NCBI RefSeq assembly: GCF_028657945.1
Contig: NZ_CP059693.1
Span: 3,348,001 to 3,412,000 of the forward strand
Length of the DNA stretch: 64,000 bases
Reading direction: 5' to 3'
DNA from: Thalassomonas haliotis
GTDB lineage: Bacteria > Pseudomonadota > Gammaproteobacteria > Enterobacterales > Alteromonadaceae
In this document: piece by piece, positions 40,645-51,112 of the stretch
How the letters are laid out: every line of letters starts with the position of its first letter
How positions within the stretch are numbered: the stretch's first letter is position 1
Program-made: the position numbers and the translations under genes
Notes under the pieces: model-generated
What the model was told of the DNA's origin: nothing
The model's database searches: none
What the model saw: only the letters and a program-made list of their open reading frames with translations

Positions 40645-42057
40645 TTACTGAAAACTCTGGCTGTTATTGAGGTTGCCCGCCGTTTCCGCCGAAGCCGAAG
40701 CCCAGGAAAAATCACCGTAAGCCTGTCCGCTGCCAACAAGCTGCAACGAGTAACCCGCAGGCGTTGATGAGCTTTCCGCTACGCCGATATCGGTCGAAGT
40801 CATGCCCGATGCCGGACCCGAGCTTGCCGTCATGCTGCCCTCATAACTGAGAAACTGCATCACTTGTCCGGCTGTGTTCACCAGCGCCAAACCATCGGCG
40901 CTGCCATTTTGCAGACCGCTGATAGCAAAACTGAGTGTGCCCATGCCCCCCTGCTGATTGGTTAAGGTACCGGTGAGGTTTTCGGTTTTATAGACACCGC
41001 CACCGTTACCGTTATAGGCCACCAGGCTCCAGCCGGTTAAGTCGGTATTGGCAGAGCCGGCAACTTCGACAAACTCATTAATATCGCCGCCGCTGTTATC
41101 ATAGTGGATTTCATTGATCCAAACGGCGGCAGCAGGCGTATCGGGCACGCCAATCCCGGAGCAGATATTTTCAAAAACACAGCTGACATAATCAGGATTA
41201 TCGATAAACGGGTTGCGGTTCCCCTGGTAGCCGTAAATCACCTCATTGCGGCGCTGCTCGAACGCATCAACCGGATCTTCTTTATGCCATTGCAGCAAAA
41301 CAGACTTTAACCCCATATACCCCACAGAAATATTGGTCTTGGTTTGTGAAGCATCCATCAGGCTGCGATCATCGGTGAGGATCAAATCCGGCTCGTCATG
41401 GCCGGTAATGCCGTGCTTGCCGCCTTCATAGCGCACCGCCATATACATCAGCGCCCTGGCAACATCGCCGCGCCGGCCGTTCCAGGTTTGCCAGCGACCG
41501 TCGGTATGGCTGCCCTCGGTCCAGTTGGACTCGCCGGCGCCACCGCCGCGGGCATTGTTATATTCGGTGGCTTTTTCTGTGCATCCGCTGGTGCAGGTAT
41601 CATAAGGCTTGTCGTTTCGGCTGGTGTTATAACTGTCGTTGGCAATAAATAAATGGTGGGCATCGGTATAGGGATAATTGCTGCTGACATCCTTGGGGAA
41701 GCCGTAAGACTTGGGCCAGCTATGCTCGCGGTTATAATCACTGTTACCGGCACCGTGCTTGATATAACTGGCATTGAGATAAACATCGACAACATGTGCG
41801 CTGTTATCGGGATCCTGATCTGCCTGCTCCAGAATATCCCAGGTATCGGTTGCCGAGCTGCTGTAGGGATATCGCTGGTGGTCGTCTATGATCTGATGCA
41901 AAGAATTTCTCAATGCCTGGGCATTGCTATTATCCGCATTATCATAATAGCCCTGGGGGACTTGGGCATTGACGGCCAGGGCAGGTAATAGCAATCCGGC
42001 ACATAAGGATTGGAGAGAAATCTGACACAAAGATTTCCTGATTTTTTTATTATTCAT
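40645..42057 (-). CDS. secreted endonuclease I with C-terminal lamin-tail domain
   Basis: 470-residue extracellular or periplasmic nuclease. A signal peptide (cut after AVNA, about residue 31) is followed by the endonuclease I (EndA/Dns) domain, about 35-290: the His-metal motif NREHSWPKSYGF, TDAHHLFIANDSYNTSRNDK and RGDVARALMYMAVRYEGG. A lamin-tail (LTD) Ig-like domain follows at about 310-440, AVWINEIHYDNSGGDINEFV and LTGWSLVAYNGNG. LTD-nuclease fusions occur in marine bacteria and probably help surface or matrix attachment. Nonspecific DNA degradation for nutrient use is the likely role. Confidence 0.93.
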   Translation of the reverse strand: MNNKKIRKSLCQISLQSLCAGLLLPALAVNAQVPQGYYDNADNSNAQALRNSLHQIIDDHQRYPYSSSATDTWDILEQADQDPDNSAHVVDVYLNASYIKHGAGNSDYNREHSWPKSYGFPKDVSSNYPYTDAHHLFIANDSYNTSRNDKPYDTCTSGCTEKATEYNNARGGGAGESNWTEGSHTDGRWQTWNGRRGDVARALMYMAVRYEGGKHGITGHDEPDLILTDDRSLMDASQTKTNISVGYMGLKSVLLQWHKEDPVDAFEQRRNEVIYGYQGNRNPFIDNPDYVSCVFENICSGIGVPDTPAAAVWINEIHYDNSGGDINEFVEVAGSANTDLTGWSLVAYNGNGGGVYKTENLTGTLTNQQGGMGTLSFAISGLQNGSADGLALVNTAGQVMQFLSYEGSMTASSGPASGMTSTDIGVAESSSTPAGYSLQLVGSGQAYGDFSWASASAETAGNLNNSQSFQ

Positions 42058-43027
42058 TATATTTCCTTAACGCTTTTATTTTTATTGTTTATTTGCACTC
42101 GTTAAGCCGGTATTGGCTTTATTCGCTCACCACCGCAATAGAGATAAGCAATATACCGGGTTAACATGTCATTAAAATGACAGATTAACTAACAGCCACC
42201 TTCGGCAAAATATAACCATATGGACAGCAACATTAATAATCACCGTTTAAACCACATGAATAGTCACTTACGAGTCAAGAACGTATTTTACCGATTGGTC
42301 AGCATCCTTCTGGCGAAAATGCGACCAGATATCACAAAAAAACGACAAAGTTATGCGAAAATTTGCGCCAAAAGCGCAATTGAATGAAAAATAACGGTGC
42401 GAAAAGTAAAAATGTCTTTGATTTATCACAGGATAAAAGAAAATTTCAGCAGCTGGCGTGCGGTAAGATTTCGCCAACTTTTATCAAAACCAGTCCCGGT
42501 ATTAAAAAAGCCCGCGTTAATAAAAAATGAGGCAGCCTACATTTATCAGCCTCTTATCCAGCAAAGATTTAATGGAAAGATCCGCTGTTATAATGTTTTC
42601 AGGGGGGAGTTCACTTCACTACTGAGCCAATAGCTTACCGGCTTGCCTTTACCCGGCCAGGGCATCAAACATATATTTCCCGTCCGGGCTGATCCTGGCG
42701 GCGGTTTCATAGCCGAGTGTATTGATGGCGGGCAATTAGGGCAGCAAGTATCGACGCCGGCCGGAGCGTGCTGGCTGTGCATAAGTTAAAAGCAGCACCG
42801 GTATTTATCTGTCAAGTATAAGCCCTGCATTGGCTTTTTCCGCTATTGTTTTTTGCCAAGAGCCTTTTGGTTTTTAATTATTTGTCAGTGACTTACCTTG
42901 CAAAATTTTTAAATATTGACTTCCTGCCATTGAAAAGGGCCGCTAAGCTCTGATACTGTATTTAACGGCAAGCCAATGCCAGAGGCATTAAAAATAAAAT
43001 ATAACAATGATAAATTAAGGATAATAA
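42058..43027. other. 970-base region without a confident gene; possible gene remnant
   Basis: No convincing gene. On the minus strand at about 42653-42735 a frame reads INTLGYETAARISPDGKYM then FDALAG and TAA, which looks like the C-terminus of a real protein whose upstream part is gone (in-frame stop just before). A plus-strand frame at 42397-42633 has no ribosome site. The cytochrome c gene's ribosome site (AAGGATAATA) is at the right end. Confidence 0.35.
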
Positions 43028-43336
43028 ATGAAAAAACTTATGTTGGCACTTAGCCTTAGCCTCAGCTTTTCCGCGACGGCCACTGCCGCAGACGGCAAAG
43101 CTTTATACACGCAAAAACTTTGCGGCACCTGCCATGGCGCAGAAGGAAAAGCGCCCATTACCCCTATGTACCCTAAACTTAACGGGCAAAATGCAACCTA
43201 TTTGCTCAATCAAATGAAAGACATAAAAAGTGGGAAAAGAAACAATGGCTTATCCATGACAATGAAACCTATGGTGGCCACGGTATCGGAAAGCGATATG
43301 GCCGCCATTGCCGACTACCTGGCTCAGGTAAAATAA
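43028..43336 (+). CDS. periplasmic class I cytochrome c (c553 type)
   Basis: 102-residue single-haem electron carrier. Signal peptide cut after TATA/A near residue 20; haem attachment motif LCGTCHGAEG and a distal Met ligand in MTMKPMVATVSE. Fold and length match the small cytochrome c553/c4-half family. A single gene with its own AAGGATAAT ribosome site; no oxidase or reductase genes nearby, so partner unknown. Confidence 0.93.
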   Translation: MKKLMLALSLSLSFSATATAADGKALYTQKLCGTCHGAEGKAPITPMYPKLNGQNATYLLNQMKDIKSGKRNNGLSMTMKPMVATVSESDMAAIADYLAQVK

Positions 43337-43384
43337 GCTTGTGAAACGCACTTGCACTATTTTTGCCTGATCTGAGAAAGCCAT

Positions 43385-43426
43385 CAGCCTTGTTTAAAAG
43401 CACTCCAGCACTTTTCGACAAGGCTG
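43385..43426. terminator. long stem-loop between convergent genes, possible terminator
   Basis: CAGCCTTG (43385-43392) and CAAGGCTG (43419-43426) are perfect arms; AAAAG and CTTTT inside extend the stem. It separates the convergent cytochrome c and binding-protein genes. No T-run follows. Confidence 0.4.
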
Positions 43427-43438
43427 CTGCAATAAAAT

Positions 43439-44146
43439 TTACTCCTGTTCATTCAACCAGCGGCGAAATCCCGCACTGACTTTTTCAATAATGGCCGGAT
43501 CTGAGCCTGAACTTAATGCCATGCAGTGTTTGGTAACCGCCGGCCTGTGCAAGGTCAAGCCTTTTACCAACTGCTCTTTAGCATACCCAAGGATCGCGAG
43601 ACGGTGAGTTAATGACTCCCGGGCCAGGCCAACGGCGTCAATGCGGCCGTTAAACAGCTTCCTTAAATTTATCTGCTCGTCGGCAGAAATATCCAGGTTA
43701 ACCCCCTCGATAAAACCTTGCTGCATTAAATAACTATGGTTGTGATCATCCCGCATCACCCCAATCAGTACATTCCTTGCCGCCGCCAGTGAATCTATAT
43801 TGCGGGAATTGCCCTTAAGTTTATAAAGGTTAATGGTCACGCCTTCATTGATCGGACAAAACCAGTGAAAATTTGCCTCCCGCACACTTGTCCTGAAAAT
43901 AGAATAAAGCAGGACATTAGGTTTGGTCATGCCAAGATGATAACTGCGCGCCCAGGGGTAGAGTTTTATCTGATAATCAAGCCCTGAATAATCAAGAATT
44001 TTCCGAACCTTGTCGGTAACAGAGCCAGAGACAGGCTGGGTATCAACAATAAACGGTGGCCAATGTTCGGTAACCACTTCCAGCTGCTGCGCCTGAACGG
44101 CACAGGAAAGTTGGCAAATAATAAGCAGAGGTAAGAAATAATTCAC
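43439..44146 (-). CDS. periplasmic substrate-binding protein (SBP family 3-like)
   Basis: 235-residue exported protein with signal peptide (cut after AVQA). Fold resembles amino-acid-binding proteins of ABC transporters: LEVVTEHWPPFIVDT at the ligand-binding start, VRKILDYSGLDYQIKLYPWARS, then LIGVMRDDHNHSYLMQQ as the second lobe and DAVGLARESLTH. No permease or ATPase gene adjoins it; such orphan family-3 proteins in Alteromonadales are common and often sense or scavenge. Ligand unknown. Four cysteines are not conserved motifs. Confidence 0.87.
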   Translation of the reverse strand: MNYFLPLLIICQLSCAVQAQQLEVVTEHWPPFIVDTQPVSGSVTDKVRKILDYSGLDYQIKLYPWARSYHLGMTKPNVLLYSIFRTSVREANFHWFCPINEGVTINLYKLKGNSRNIDSLAAARNVLIGVMRDDHNHSYLMQQGFIEGVNLDISADEQINLRKLFNGRIDAVGLARESLTHRLAILGYAKEQLVKGLTLHRPAVTKHCMALSSGSDPAIIEKVSAGFRRWLNEQE

Positions 44147-44318
44147 TTAACAACCAAAATAATTGTCAGTGTAAACAGCATAAGCCGATCACAAGAGAAA
44201 TCAAGTCGGCACTGGCAAAGTTTGGCCTGCCCTGGTGATCCCGGCCATAACCTGCGCTGAAATACAGGTTACGGCGTTTTTAATGAGCGCTTAACGCTTA
44301 ACGGATAACAAAACCGCC

Positions 44319-47300
44319 TTATCCGTCAAGTACAGCCAGCAAGGCTTCTACCGGATGCCGGGGTTTAATCTTGCCTAAACGTTTTACCTGGCTACGACAG
44401 GAAAAACCGGTAGCCAGCACCTGCTGCTGCGCAAGTGATTCAAGTTTTGGCTGCCAGCTCATATCAAACAAGGCTCTGGAATTATCCAGGTTGCTCTTTT
44501 CATGACCATAGGTGCCCGCCATGCCGCAACAACCGACGGCAATTTTTTCCAATGTCTGATCAAAATGGCTAAATAAAGCGACCCATTGCTCTTCACTTTT
44601 TGCCAATGCGGTTTTCTCGGTGCAATGGGCAAAGAGCTTATAACTCACTTTATCAGCTGAGCCGTCATTGCCCTTTGCAATGCTCTTCTGTACTAATTGC
44701 CCCTTTTCCAACAGCTTTGTAAGCCATTCATGGGCCAACAGCACTTCAAAATCGCCACGTTTATCGCCCAGTACCTGCTTGTATTCATCACGGTAACAAA
44801 GCACCAGGGAGGCATCCAAGCCCAGCATAGGTATTTCCAGGCGATGCAACTGGTTTAAAAACTCGGCGGCGCTGCCGGCGGTTTTAGCAAAACGGGATAA
44901 GAAACCTTTAACATGCTGAGGTTTACCGTTTGGCTTAAAAGGCACCAGGATAGGAGTAAAGCCTAACTTGTTGCTCAGCTTCATCAGGGCTTCCACCGCA
45001 GTGGCATCATAAAACGAAGTAAAGGGGTCTTGTACTATCAGCACATGCTGTTGGCGTCTTTCCGGCGGCATTTGCTGCAGGCTTTGCAGGTTAAATTCAG
45101 GATAGCCGGCTTCACTCACTCTTTGCTCAAGGGTTGGCACCGACAATAACGGCGTATCGACATAACCGATAGTTTTGGCAGAAAGCTTGTCATACACCTT
45201 AGAGCTTAAGACCTTATTAACCAGCTTAGGAGCCTTAGCCATCACAGGGGCCAGCACTTCAACATTGGCCACCAGGTGATCTTTTAACGGCCGCATATAA
45301 CGCGAATAATAAAGATTGATAAAGCGGGCGCGAAAATCAGGCACATCCACTTTTATCGGGCACTGGCTGGCACAGGCTTTACAGGCCAGACAGCCGGACA
45401 TAGCTTCCATCACTTCATGAGAGAAGTCCTGGTTTTTATCATTGCTAAAACGGGTTTTCACCTTATCCAGCAGGCGTTTTACCGACCAGCCCTTGATGTT
45501 CTCTTCCAGCGCGAGGATATCGACCCCTTTATTTTCTACCAGACGTAACCATTCGCGCATCAAACCGGCACGGCCTTTGGGGGAGTGACGGCGATCTCGG
45601 GTAACCTTGCTTGACGGACACATAGGGCTGTTAACATCATAGTTAAAACATAAACCATTACCGTTACAATCAAGGGCAGAATTAAAGGAGTCCTTCACCT
45701 GCACCGGGATTTGCCGGTCGAAATAACCACGCTTTTGCCCGTCTACCGACACCAGGGATTCCGTAGATTCGAGCGGTGTACAGATCTTACCCGGGTTCAT
45801 CTTGTTCAGCGGATCAAAGGCGGTTTTAATTTTTCTCAGCTCGCTAAAAAGCTGCTCGCCAAAGAACTGCGGCCCGTATTCGCTACGATAACCTTTACCG
45901 TGCTCTCCCCACATTAAACCGCCATATTTGGCCGTTAGTGCCACCACCTGATCGGAAATTTCCCTCAGCAGCACTTCCTGCTCGGAATCGCACATATCCA
46001 GCGCCGGGCGCACGTGTAAAACTCCGGCATCAACATGCCCGAACATACCGTAATGCAGGCCGTGACCATCGAGCAAAGTGCGGAATTCGGCGATAAAGTC
46101 TGCCAGATTTTCCGGCGGCACCGCGGTATCTTCGGCAAAGGCCAGCGGCTTTTGACTGCCTTCGGTATTACCAAGCAAGCCAACAGATTTTTTACGCATC
46201 GCATAAAGCTTATTGATACTGCCCAGATCTGATGTCACCTGATAGCCGATAACACCGTTATTTCCCTGGATATCCAGATCAAGCTGCTCGGTTAATCCCT
46301 TCACCTGGGCCGCCAGGGCAACAGGACTTTCGCCGTTATATTCCACCATATTGATGCCGTCCATGACTTTACCCGGCACATCGGTGATCAAATCACTGAC
46401 GCTATGCCAGATAATATCTTCACGGGCGAGGTTTAATACCTTGGAGTCTATGGTTTCCACCGAAGTCGCCTTGGCTTTTACCAGGCTCGGGGAATGGCGC
46501 AGCGCCGAGTCGAAACTGTCGTACTTAATGTTGATTAAGGTTTTTGCCGTGGCAATCCTGGTTAAATTCAACTTGGCTTCGCAAACAAAAGCCAGCGAGC
46601 CCTCTGAGCCGGTAATAAGGCGCGATAAATCAAACCGGGATAAATCATCGTTAAAAACATGCTCAAGATCATAACCGGTTAGAAAGCGGTTCAAACGCGG
46701 GAATTTTTCTAATATCAGCTCACGATTGTCCCGACAAGAAGCCAAAACGGCTTTGGTGATACGTCCCAGGCTGGAGTCTTGTTGTGCCAACTGTTCGGCT
46801 TCGCTCACAGCCATAGGCTCAGTGACAATCAAATCACCGTTGGCAAGCACAGATTCCAGGCCCAAAACGTGATCTGACGTTTTACCGTAAACCAAAGACC
46901 CCTGCCCGGAAGCATCGGTATTGATCATGCCGCCTAACGTGGCGCGGTTACTGGTAGATAAATCCGGCGAGAAGAAAAAGCCATGGGGGCGCAAATAATC
47001 ATTAAGCTGATCTTTAACCACACCGGCTTCCACCCGCACCCAGTTCTCTTTTACATTGATTTCCAGAATGCGGTTCATGTATTTGGATAAATCCACCACG
47101 ATACCCGGCGTTAAACTCTGGCCATTGGTGCCGGTGCCGCCGCCTCTGGCGCTGAACTTTATGCTGTCAAAACGGCTCTCGCCCGCCAAACGGGTTATGA
47201 GTTGAATATCCTGTTTGCTGCGCGGATGCAGCACCAGCTGAGGCAATTGCTGGTATACGCTGTTATCTGTGGCTACCGCAAGCCGGGCACTGTACTGGCA

Positions 47301-47396
47301 ACTGATATCGCCGGTAAAAGCCTGCTGTGAAAGTAACTGGGCAAATTCTTGAAATAAAGGAGAAACAAGGTCTTGATGATCTAGCCGGGGTAACAT
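44319..47396 (-). CDS. ydiJ: FAD-linked D-2-hydroxyglutarate dehydrogenase-type oxidoreductase (YdiJ)
   Basis: Large two-part flavo-iron-sulfur protein of 1025 residues from the ATG at 47396 (the frame runs on to 47468 but the extension is not conserved-looking). N-terminal PCMH-type FAD domain (about 60-300: FSARGGGTGTNGQSLTPGIV, RATLGGMINTDASGQG), FAD-oxidase C-terminal domain with MFGHVDAGVLHVRPALD and GGLMWGEHGKGYRSEYG, a ferredoxin-like cluster motif CLACKACASQCPIKVD, and a C-terminal CCG domain with CCGMAGTYGHEK. E. coli YdiJ (1018 residues) oxidises D-2-hydroxyglutarate; the next gene ppsA is also its neighbourhood in E. coli. Confidence 0.94.
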   Translation of the reverse strand: MLPRLDHQDLVSPLFQEFAQLLSQQAFTGDISCQYSARLAVATDNSVYQQLPQLVLHPRSKQDIQLITRLAGESRFDSIKFSARGGGTGTNGQSLTPGIVVDLSKYMNRILEINVKENWVRVEAGVVKDQLNDYLRPHGFFFSPDLSTSNRATLGGMINTDASGQGSLVYGKTSDHVLGLESVLANGDLIVTEPMAVSEAEQLAQQDSSLGRITKAVLASCRDNRELILEKFPRLNRFLTGYDLEHVFNDDLSRFDLSRLITGSEGSLAFVCEAKLNLTRIATAKTLINIKYDSFDSALRHSPSLVKAKATSVETIDSKVLNLAREDIIWHSVSDLITDVPGKVMDGINMVEYNGESPVALAAQVKGLTEQLDLDIQGNNGVIGYQVTSDLGSINKLYAMRKKSVGLLGNTEGSQKPLAFAEDTAVPPENLADFIAEFRTLLDGHGLHYGMFGHVDAGVLHVRPALDMCDSEQEVLLREISDQVVALTAKYGGLMWGEHGKGYRSEYGPQFFGEQLFSELRKIKTAFDPLNKMNPGKICTPLESTESLVSVDGQKRGYFDRQIPVQVKDSFNSALDCNGNGLCFNYDVNSPMCPSSKVTRDRRHSPKGRAGLMREWLRLVENKGVDILALEENIKGWSVKRLLDKVKTRFSNDKNQDFSHEVMEAMSGCLACKACASQCPIKVDVPDFRARFINLYYSRYMRPLKDHLVANVEVLAPVMAKAPKLVNKVLSSKVYDKLSAKTIGYVDTPLLSVPTLEQRVSEAGYPEFNLQSLQQMPPERRQQHVLIVQDPFTSFYDATAVEALMKLSNKLGFTPILVPFKPNGKPQHVKGFLSRFAKTAGSAAEFLNQLHRLEIPMLGLDASLVLCYRDEYKQVLGDKRGDFEVLLAHEWLTKLLEKGQLVQKSIAKGNDGSADKVSYKLFAHCTEKTALAKSEEQWVALFSHFDQTLEKIAVGCCGMAGTYGHEKSNLDNSRALFDMSWQPKLESLAQQQVLATGFSCRSQVKRLGKIKPRHPVEALLAVLDG

Positions 47397-47483
47397 AAAA
47401 GATAAATTTCTGCTGACAACATTAGAGGTCGTGCAGTATATCACGGCGTCAGCAAAAAACATCTGCAAAACACCGAGAAAACA

Positions 47484-47550
47484 AAAAGCCCGCTAACTTT
47501 TTATTTAGACTGGACTGGGCGCTCAGTTAAGAAAAAGTTAGCGGGCTTTT
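47484..47550. terminator. 19-bp perfect-stem terminator after ppsA
   Basis: AAAAGCCCGCTAACTTTTT (47484-47502) and AAAAAGTTAGCGGGCTTTT (47532-47550) are perfect 19-bp arms around a 29-base loop. On the minus strand it ends in T residues, about 60 bases after the ppsA stop. The long loop is unusual for a plain terminator. Confidence 0.8.
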
Positions 47551-47608
47551 ATCGGCTGCCTGGCAACATTTGCCGGGCAGCTTTATAGCTTCAAAAAGGG
47601 CGGCTAAC

Positions 47609-49999
47609 TTACTTGCCGTGTTGCTCCGCCAGGTACAACCAGGTCGGTAATACCGTATCCGGGTTCAACGAGACACTGTCAATGCCCTGCTCGACCAACC
47701 AGGCAGCAAAGTCGGCGTGATCCGATGGCCCCTGACCACAAATCCCCACGTACTTGCCTCTGGCCTTACAGGCTTTAATGGCCATTTCCAGCAAGATTTT
47801 AATCGCCGGGTCGCGCTCGTCAAATAAGTGGGCGATCAAACCGGAATCCCGATCTAAACCTAAGGTCAGCTGGGTTAAATCGTTAGAGCCGATGGAGAAA
47901 CCGTCAAAGTGATCCAGGAACTGATCCGCCAGCAAGGCATTTGACGGCAATTCACACATCATGATCACCCGCAAACCATTTTCACCACGTTTTAAGCCGT
48001 GCTCCGCCAGGATGTCGATAACCGCTTTAGCTTCGTCTAAAGTACGCACAAACGGGATCATCACTTCAACATTGGTCAGCCCCATGTCGTTGCGTACCCG
48101 TTTGATGGCTTCACATTCCAGCGCGAAACACTCGCGGAAATCTTTCGAGATATAACGCGAGGCGCCGCGGTAGCCGATCATCGGATTTTCTTCATCCGGT
48201 TCGAACTCTTCACCGCCCACCAGGTTGGCATATTCGTTAGACTTAAAGTCAGACATACGGACAATGACTTTCTCCGGCGAATAAGCCGCTGCCAAAGTGG
48301 CGATACCTTCGGTAAGTTTGGCGATATAAAATTCCACCGGACTTTCATAACCGGCAATAATATCCTTGATCTCTTCCTGCAGATCCAAGCTCTGGCTATC
48401 GAAGTTAAGCAAAGCTTTAGGATGCACGCCTATCATCTTATTGATGATAAATTCCAGACGCGCCAGTCCGATACCGGCATGAGGCAGCTTGGCAAAGGCA
48501 AAAGCACGGTCCGGGTTACCGACGTTCATCATGATTTTCAGCGGCAATTCAGGCATTTGATCAACTTGAGAAGTTGTCACCTTATATTCGAGTTTACCCT
48601 GGTAGATATAACCGGTATCCCCTTCGGCGCAGGAAACGGTAATGGCATCGCCGGCCTTGATTTTGCTGGTGGCATCGCCACAACCAACCACGGCAGGAAT
48701 GCCCATTTCACGGGCAATAATCGCCGCGTGACAAGTACGGCCGCCACGGTTGGTCACTATGGCAGAAGCACGCTTCATGATAGGCTCCCAGTCGGGATCT
48801 GTCATATCGGTAACCAATACGTCACCCGGCTGGATTTTGTCCATTTCAGCCAAGGATGCTAATACCTTAGCTTCACCGCTGCCGATTTTGGTGCCGATTG
48901 AGCGGCCTTCACAAATCACATCCGCGGTTTCCTGTAACTGGAACTGTTCCATTACATTGGCGTTTTCACGGCTGCGTACCGTTTCAGGACGCGCCTGTAC
49001 TATGTATAACTTACCGTCCAGGCCGTCTTTGGCCCATTCGATATCCATGGGACGTTGATAATGCTGCTCGATGATCACCGCCTGCTTGGCCAGCTCTTGC
49101 ACTTCATCATCGCTCAGGGAGAACTGGTTGGAAACCTCTTCCTCGACATCAACAATTTCCACCTGCTTGCCGTGGCTTTGATCGGCCGAGTACACCATTT
49201 TAATGGCTTTACTGCCGATATTGCGGCGTACCACGGCTTTATTGCCTTTGGCTAAGGTTGGCTTGTGCACATAAAACTCATCGGGGTTTACCGCCCCCTG
49301 CACCACCATTTCACCCAGGCCGTAGCTTGAGGTGACAAAAACCACGTCTTCAAAGCCCGACTCGGTATCGATAGAGAACATCACGCCTGAGGCGGCAATA
49401 TCGCTGCGGATCATGCGCTGGATACCGGCAGAAAGGGCAACACCGCGGTGGTCGTAACCCTGGTGTACCCGGTAGGAAATGGCGCGATCGTTAAATAAAG
49501 AAGCAAATACGTGCTTAATCGCCACCATCACGGCGTCTAAACCACGTACGTTAAGGAAAGTTTCCTGTTGCCCGGCAAAAGAAGCATCCGGCATATCTTC
49601 GGCGGTCGCGGAAGAGCGTACCGCAAAGGAAGCATCATCATCAAAACCGGCGGCTAATTGACCATAAGCCTGTTCGATATCATGTTGCATTTGTGGAAGA
49701 AAAGGAGTGTCGATAATCCATTGACGTATGGTTTCACCGCACTTGGTCAGGGCATTGAGATCGTCAACGTCCAGGGTGTCGAGTAAATCATGGATTTTAT
49801 CATTAAGACCGCTTTGTTCGAGGAACTCGTTAAAAGCATAAGCCGTGGTCGCAAAACCGCCGGGAACCTGTACGCCTACATTCGCAAGATTTGAAATCAT
49901 TTCACCAAGTGATGCGTTCTTGCCGCCTACGCGGTCAACATCACCCATGCCCAGGTTTTCATACCAAAGTACGTTTTCTTGCACAACAATAATCTCCAT
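47609..49999 (-). CDS. ppsA: phosphoenolpyruvate synthase
   Basis: Converts pyruvate and ATP to PEP, AMP and phosphate for gluconeogenesis. 796 residues, close to E. coli PpsA, with [20 protein letters not shown] in the N-terminal ATP-grasp domain, the central phosphohistidine motif [20 protein letters not shown], and the C-terminal PEP-binding TIM barrel ([19 protein letters not shown] and [19 protein letters not shown]). The first ATG is used; a ribosome site is not obvious. Divergent from ppsR, whose product controls it. Confidence 0.97.
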   Translation of the reverse strand: MEIIVVQENVLWYENLGMGDVDRVGGKNASLGEMISNLANVGVQVPGGFATTAYAFNEFLEQSGLNDKIHDLLDTLDVDDLNALTKCGETIRQWIIDTPFLPQMQHDIEQAYGQLAAGFDDDASFAVRSSATAEDMPDASFAGQQETFLNVRGLDAVMVAIKHVFASLFNDRAISYRVHQGYDHRGVALSAGIQRMIRSDIAASGVMFSIDTESGFEDVVFVTSSYGLGEMVVQGAVNPDEFYVHKPTLAKGNKAVVRRNIGSKAIKMVYSADQSHGKQVEIVDVEEEVSNQFSLSDDEVQELAKQAVIIEQHYQRPMDIEWAKDGLDGKLYIVQARPETVRSRENANVMEQFQLQETADVICEGRSIGTKIGSGEAKVLASLAEMDKIQPGDVLVTDMTDPDWEPIMKRASAIVTNRGGRTCHAAIIAREMGIPAVVGCGDATSKIKAGDAITVSCAEGDTGYIYQGKLEYKVTTSQVDQMPELPLKIMMNVGNPDRAFAFAKLPHAGIGLARLEFIINKMIGVHPKALLNFDSQSLDLQEEIKDIIAGYESPVEFYIAKLTEGIATLAAAYSPEKVIVRMSDFKSNEYANLVGGEEFEPDEENPMIGYRGASRYISKDFRECFALECEAIKRVRNDMGLTNVEVMIPFVRTLDEAKAVIDILAEHGLKRGENGLRVIMMCELPSNALLADQFLDHFDGFSIGSNDLTQLTLGLDRDSGLIAHLFDERDPAIKILLEMAIKACKARGKYVGICGQGPSDHADFAAWLVEQGIDSVSLNPDTVLPTWLYLAEQHGK

Positions 50000-50113
50000 T
50001 ATGGATAACTAACGATATATGAGGAAAAGCTCTTTATTATGAGCTCCAGACATTCTACACTGCCCGCTACAGAAACCAAAACACAAATTGAAAGTTTTCA
50101 TTAAGGGTTACAG

Positions 50114-50923
50114 ATGCGTGCAGCTTTTTATATTTCAGACGGTACGGCGATCACCTCGGAAGTATTTGGACATGCCTTATTATCGCTATTTCCTACTGAA
50201 TTTGAGCATTTCACCATTCCATTTGTCGAATCACATGAAAAAGCGGAAATGGTCAAACAGGAGATCAATAAAACGTTTAGACGAACCGGCGAACCGCCAC
50301 TGGTGTTCCATACCTTTGTAAATCCTGAAATCAGAGAAATTATAGACAGTTGTGACGGTATTATTTATAACTTTTTAGAACATTTTGTCGCACCGTTAGA
50401 ACAGCAGCTGCAACTTGAGGCCAAACCTAAGGCTCACCGTACCCACAGTATCCATGAAAATAACTATGACTACCGTATCGATGCCGTCAACTACGCCCTG
50501 GCCAATGACGACGGCTCCAATGTCAGCAACTACGAGCATGCCGATGTCATCCTGGTGGGGGTTTCCCGCTCGGGTAAAACGCCAAGCTCGTTATATCTGG
50601 CGCTGCAGTACGGGATAAAAGCCGCCAACTATCCCTTTACCGACGATGATATGGACGAGCTGAAACTGCCGGACTTTCTCAAGAAAAATAAAAGCAAGCT
50701 GTTCGGCCTGACCATAGACCCCCAGCGCTTGATGGAAATTCGCGACGGCCGTTTATCCAACAGCAAATACGCCTCGGCCCGGCAATGCCGCATGGAAATT
50801 CGCGAAGTGGAAAAACTCTACAAAAAAGAAAAAATTCCGTTTTTAAATACCACCAAATTATCGGTAGAAGAAATCACCGCGAAAATACTGTCCGCCACCG
50901 GACTACAGCGTCATAAATACTAG
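50114..50923 (+). CDS. ppsR: PEP synthase regulatory protein (kinase/pyrophosphorylase)
   Basis: Bifunctional DUF299 enzyme that inactivates PpsA by ADP-dependent phosphorylation of a Thr next to the catalytic His and reactivates it by phosphorolysis. 269 residues with P-loop [16 protein letters not shown], the start [17 protein letters not shown], and the [16 protein letters not shown] stretch. Divergently transcribed from ppsA with a 114-base gap and followed by aroH, the same ppsA-ppsR-aroH arrangement as in E. coli. Confidence 0.95.
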   Translation: MRAAFYISDGTAITSEVFGHALLSLFPTEFEHFTIPFVESHEKAEMVKQEINKTFRRTGEPPLVFHTFVNPEIREIIDSCDGIIYNFLEHFVAPLEQQLQLEAKPKAHRTHSIHENNYDYRIDAVNYALANDDGSNVSNYEHADVILVGVSRSGKTPSSLYLALQYGIKAANYPFTDDDMDELKLPDFLKKNKSKLFGLTIDPQRLMEIRDGRLSNSKYASARQCRMEIREVEKLYKKEKIPFLNTTKLSVEEITAKILSATGLQRHKY

Positions 50924-51067
50924 GCTTTTTCCCCGGGAATCGCTTATATAACGTTCAGTTATAGGGTTTCGGCCGCTTTATATCAAAAAAGTTACAGTTT
51001 TCGCTAAAATTCATCATAAAGCGGTTCCCTTCCCCGGCTTATTTAGCTATGTTAGCCCCATATATAT

Positions 51068-51090
51068 ATTGCACCGCATAAAGGTGCAAT
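51068..51090 (+). terminator. short hairpin upstream of aroH (terminator or attenuator)
   Basis: ATTGCACC and GGTGCAAT form a perfect 8-bp stem with a 7-base loop, followed by TTTCTC, 23 bases before the aroH ATG. It could end ppsR transcripts (145 bases upstream) or modulate aroH. No Trp-rich leader peptide is visible. Confidence 0.5.
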
Positions 51091-51112
51091 TTTCTCATGC
51101 TGTAGACACGCT

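Noticed and set aside
42397-42633. 78-codon plus-strand frame after the nuclease gene
   Set aside because: No ribosome site, no family resemblance, non-coding-like composition.
47397-47468. N-terminal extension of the YdiJ-type oxidoreductase
   Set aside because: The ATG at 47396 matches the family start and length; the extension is not protein-like.
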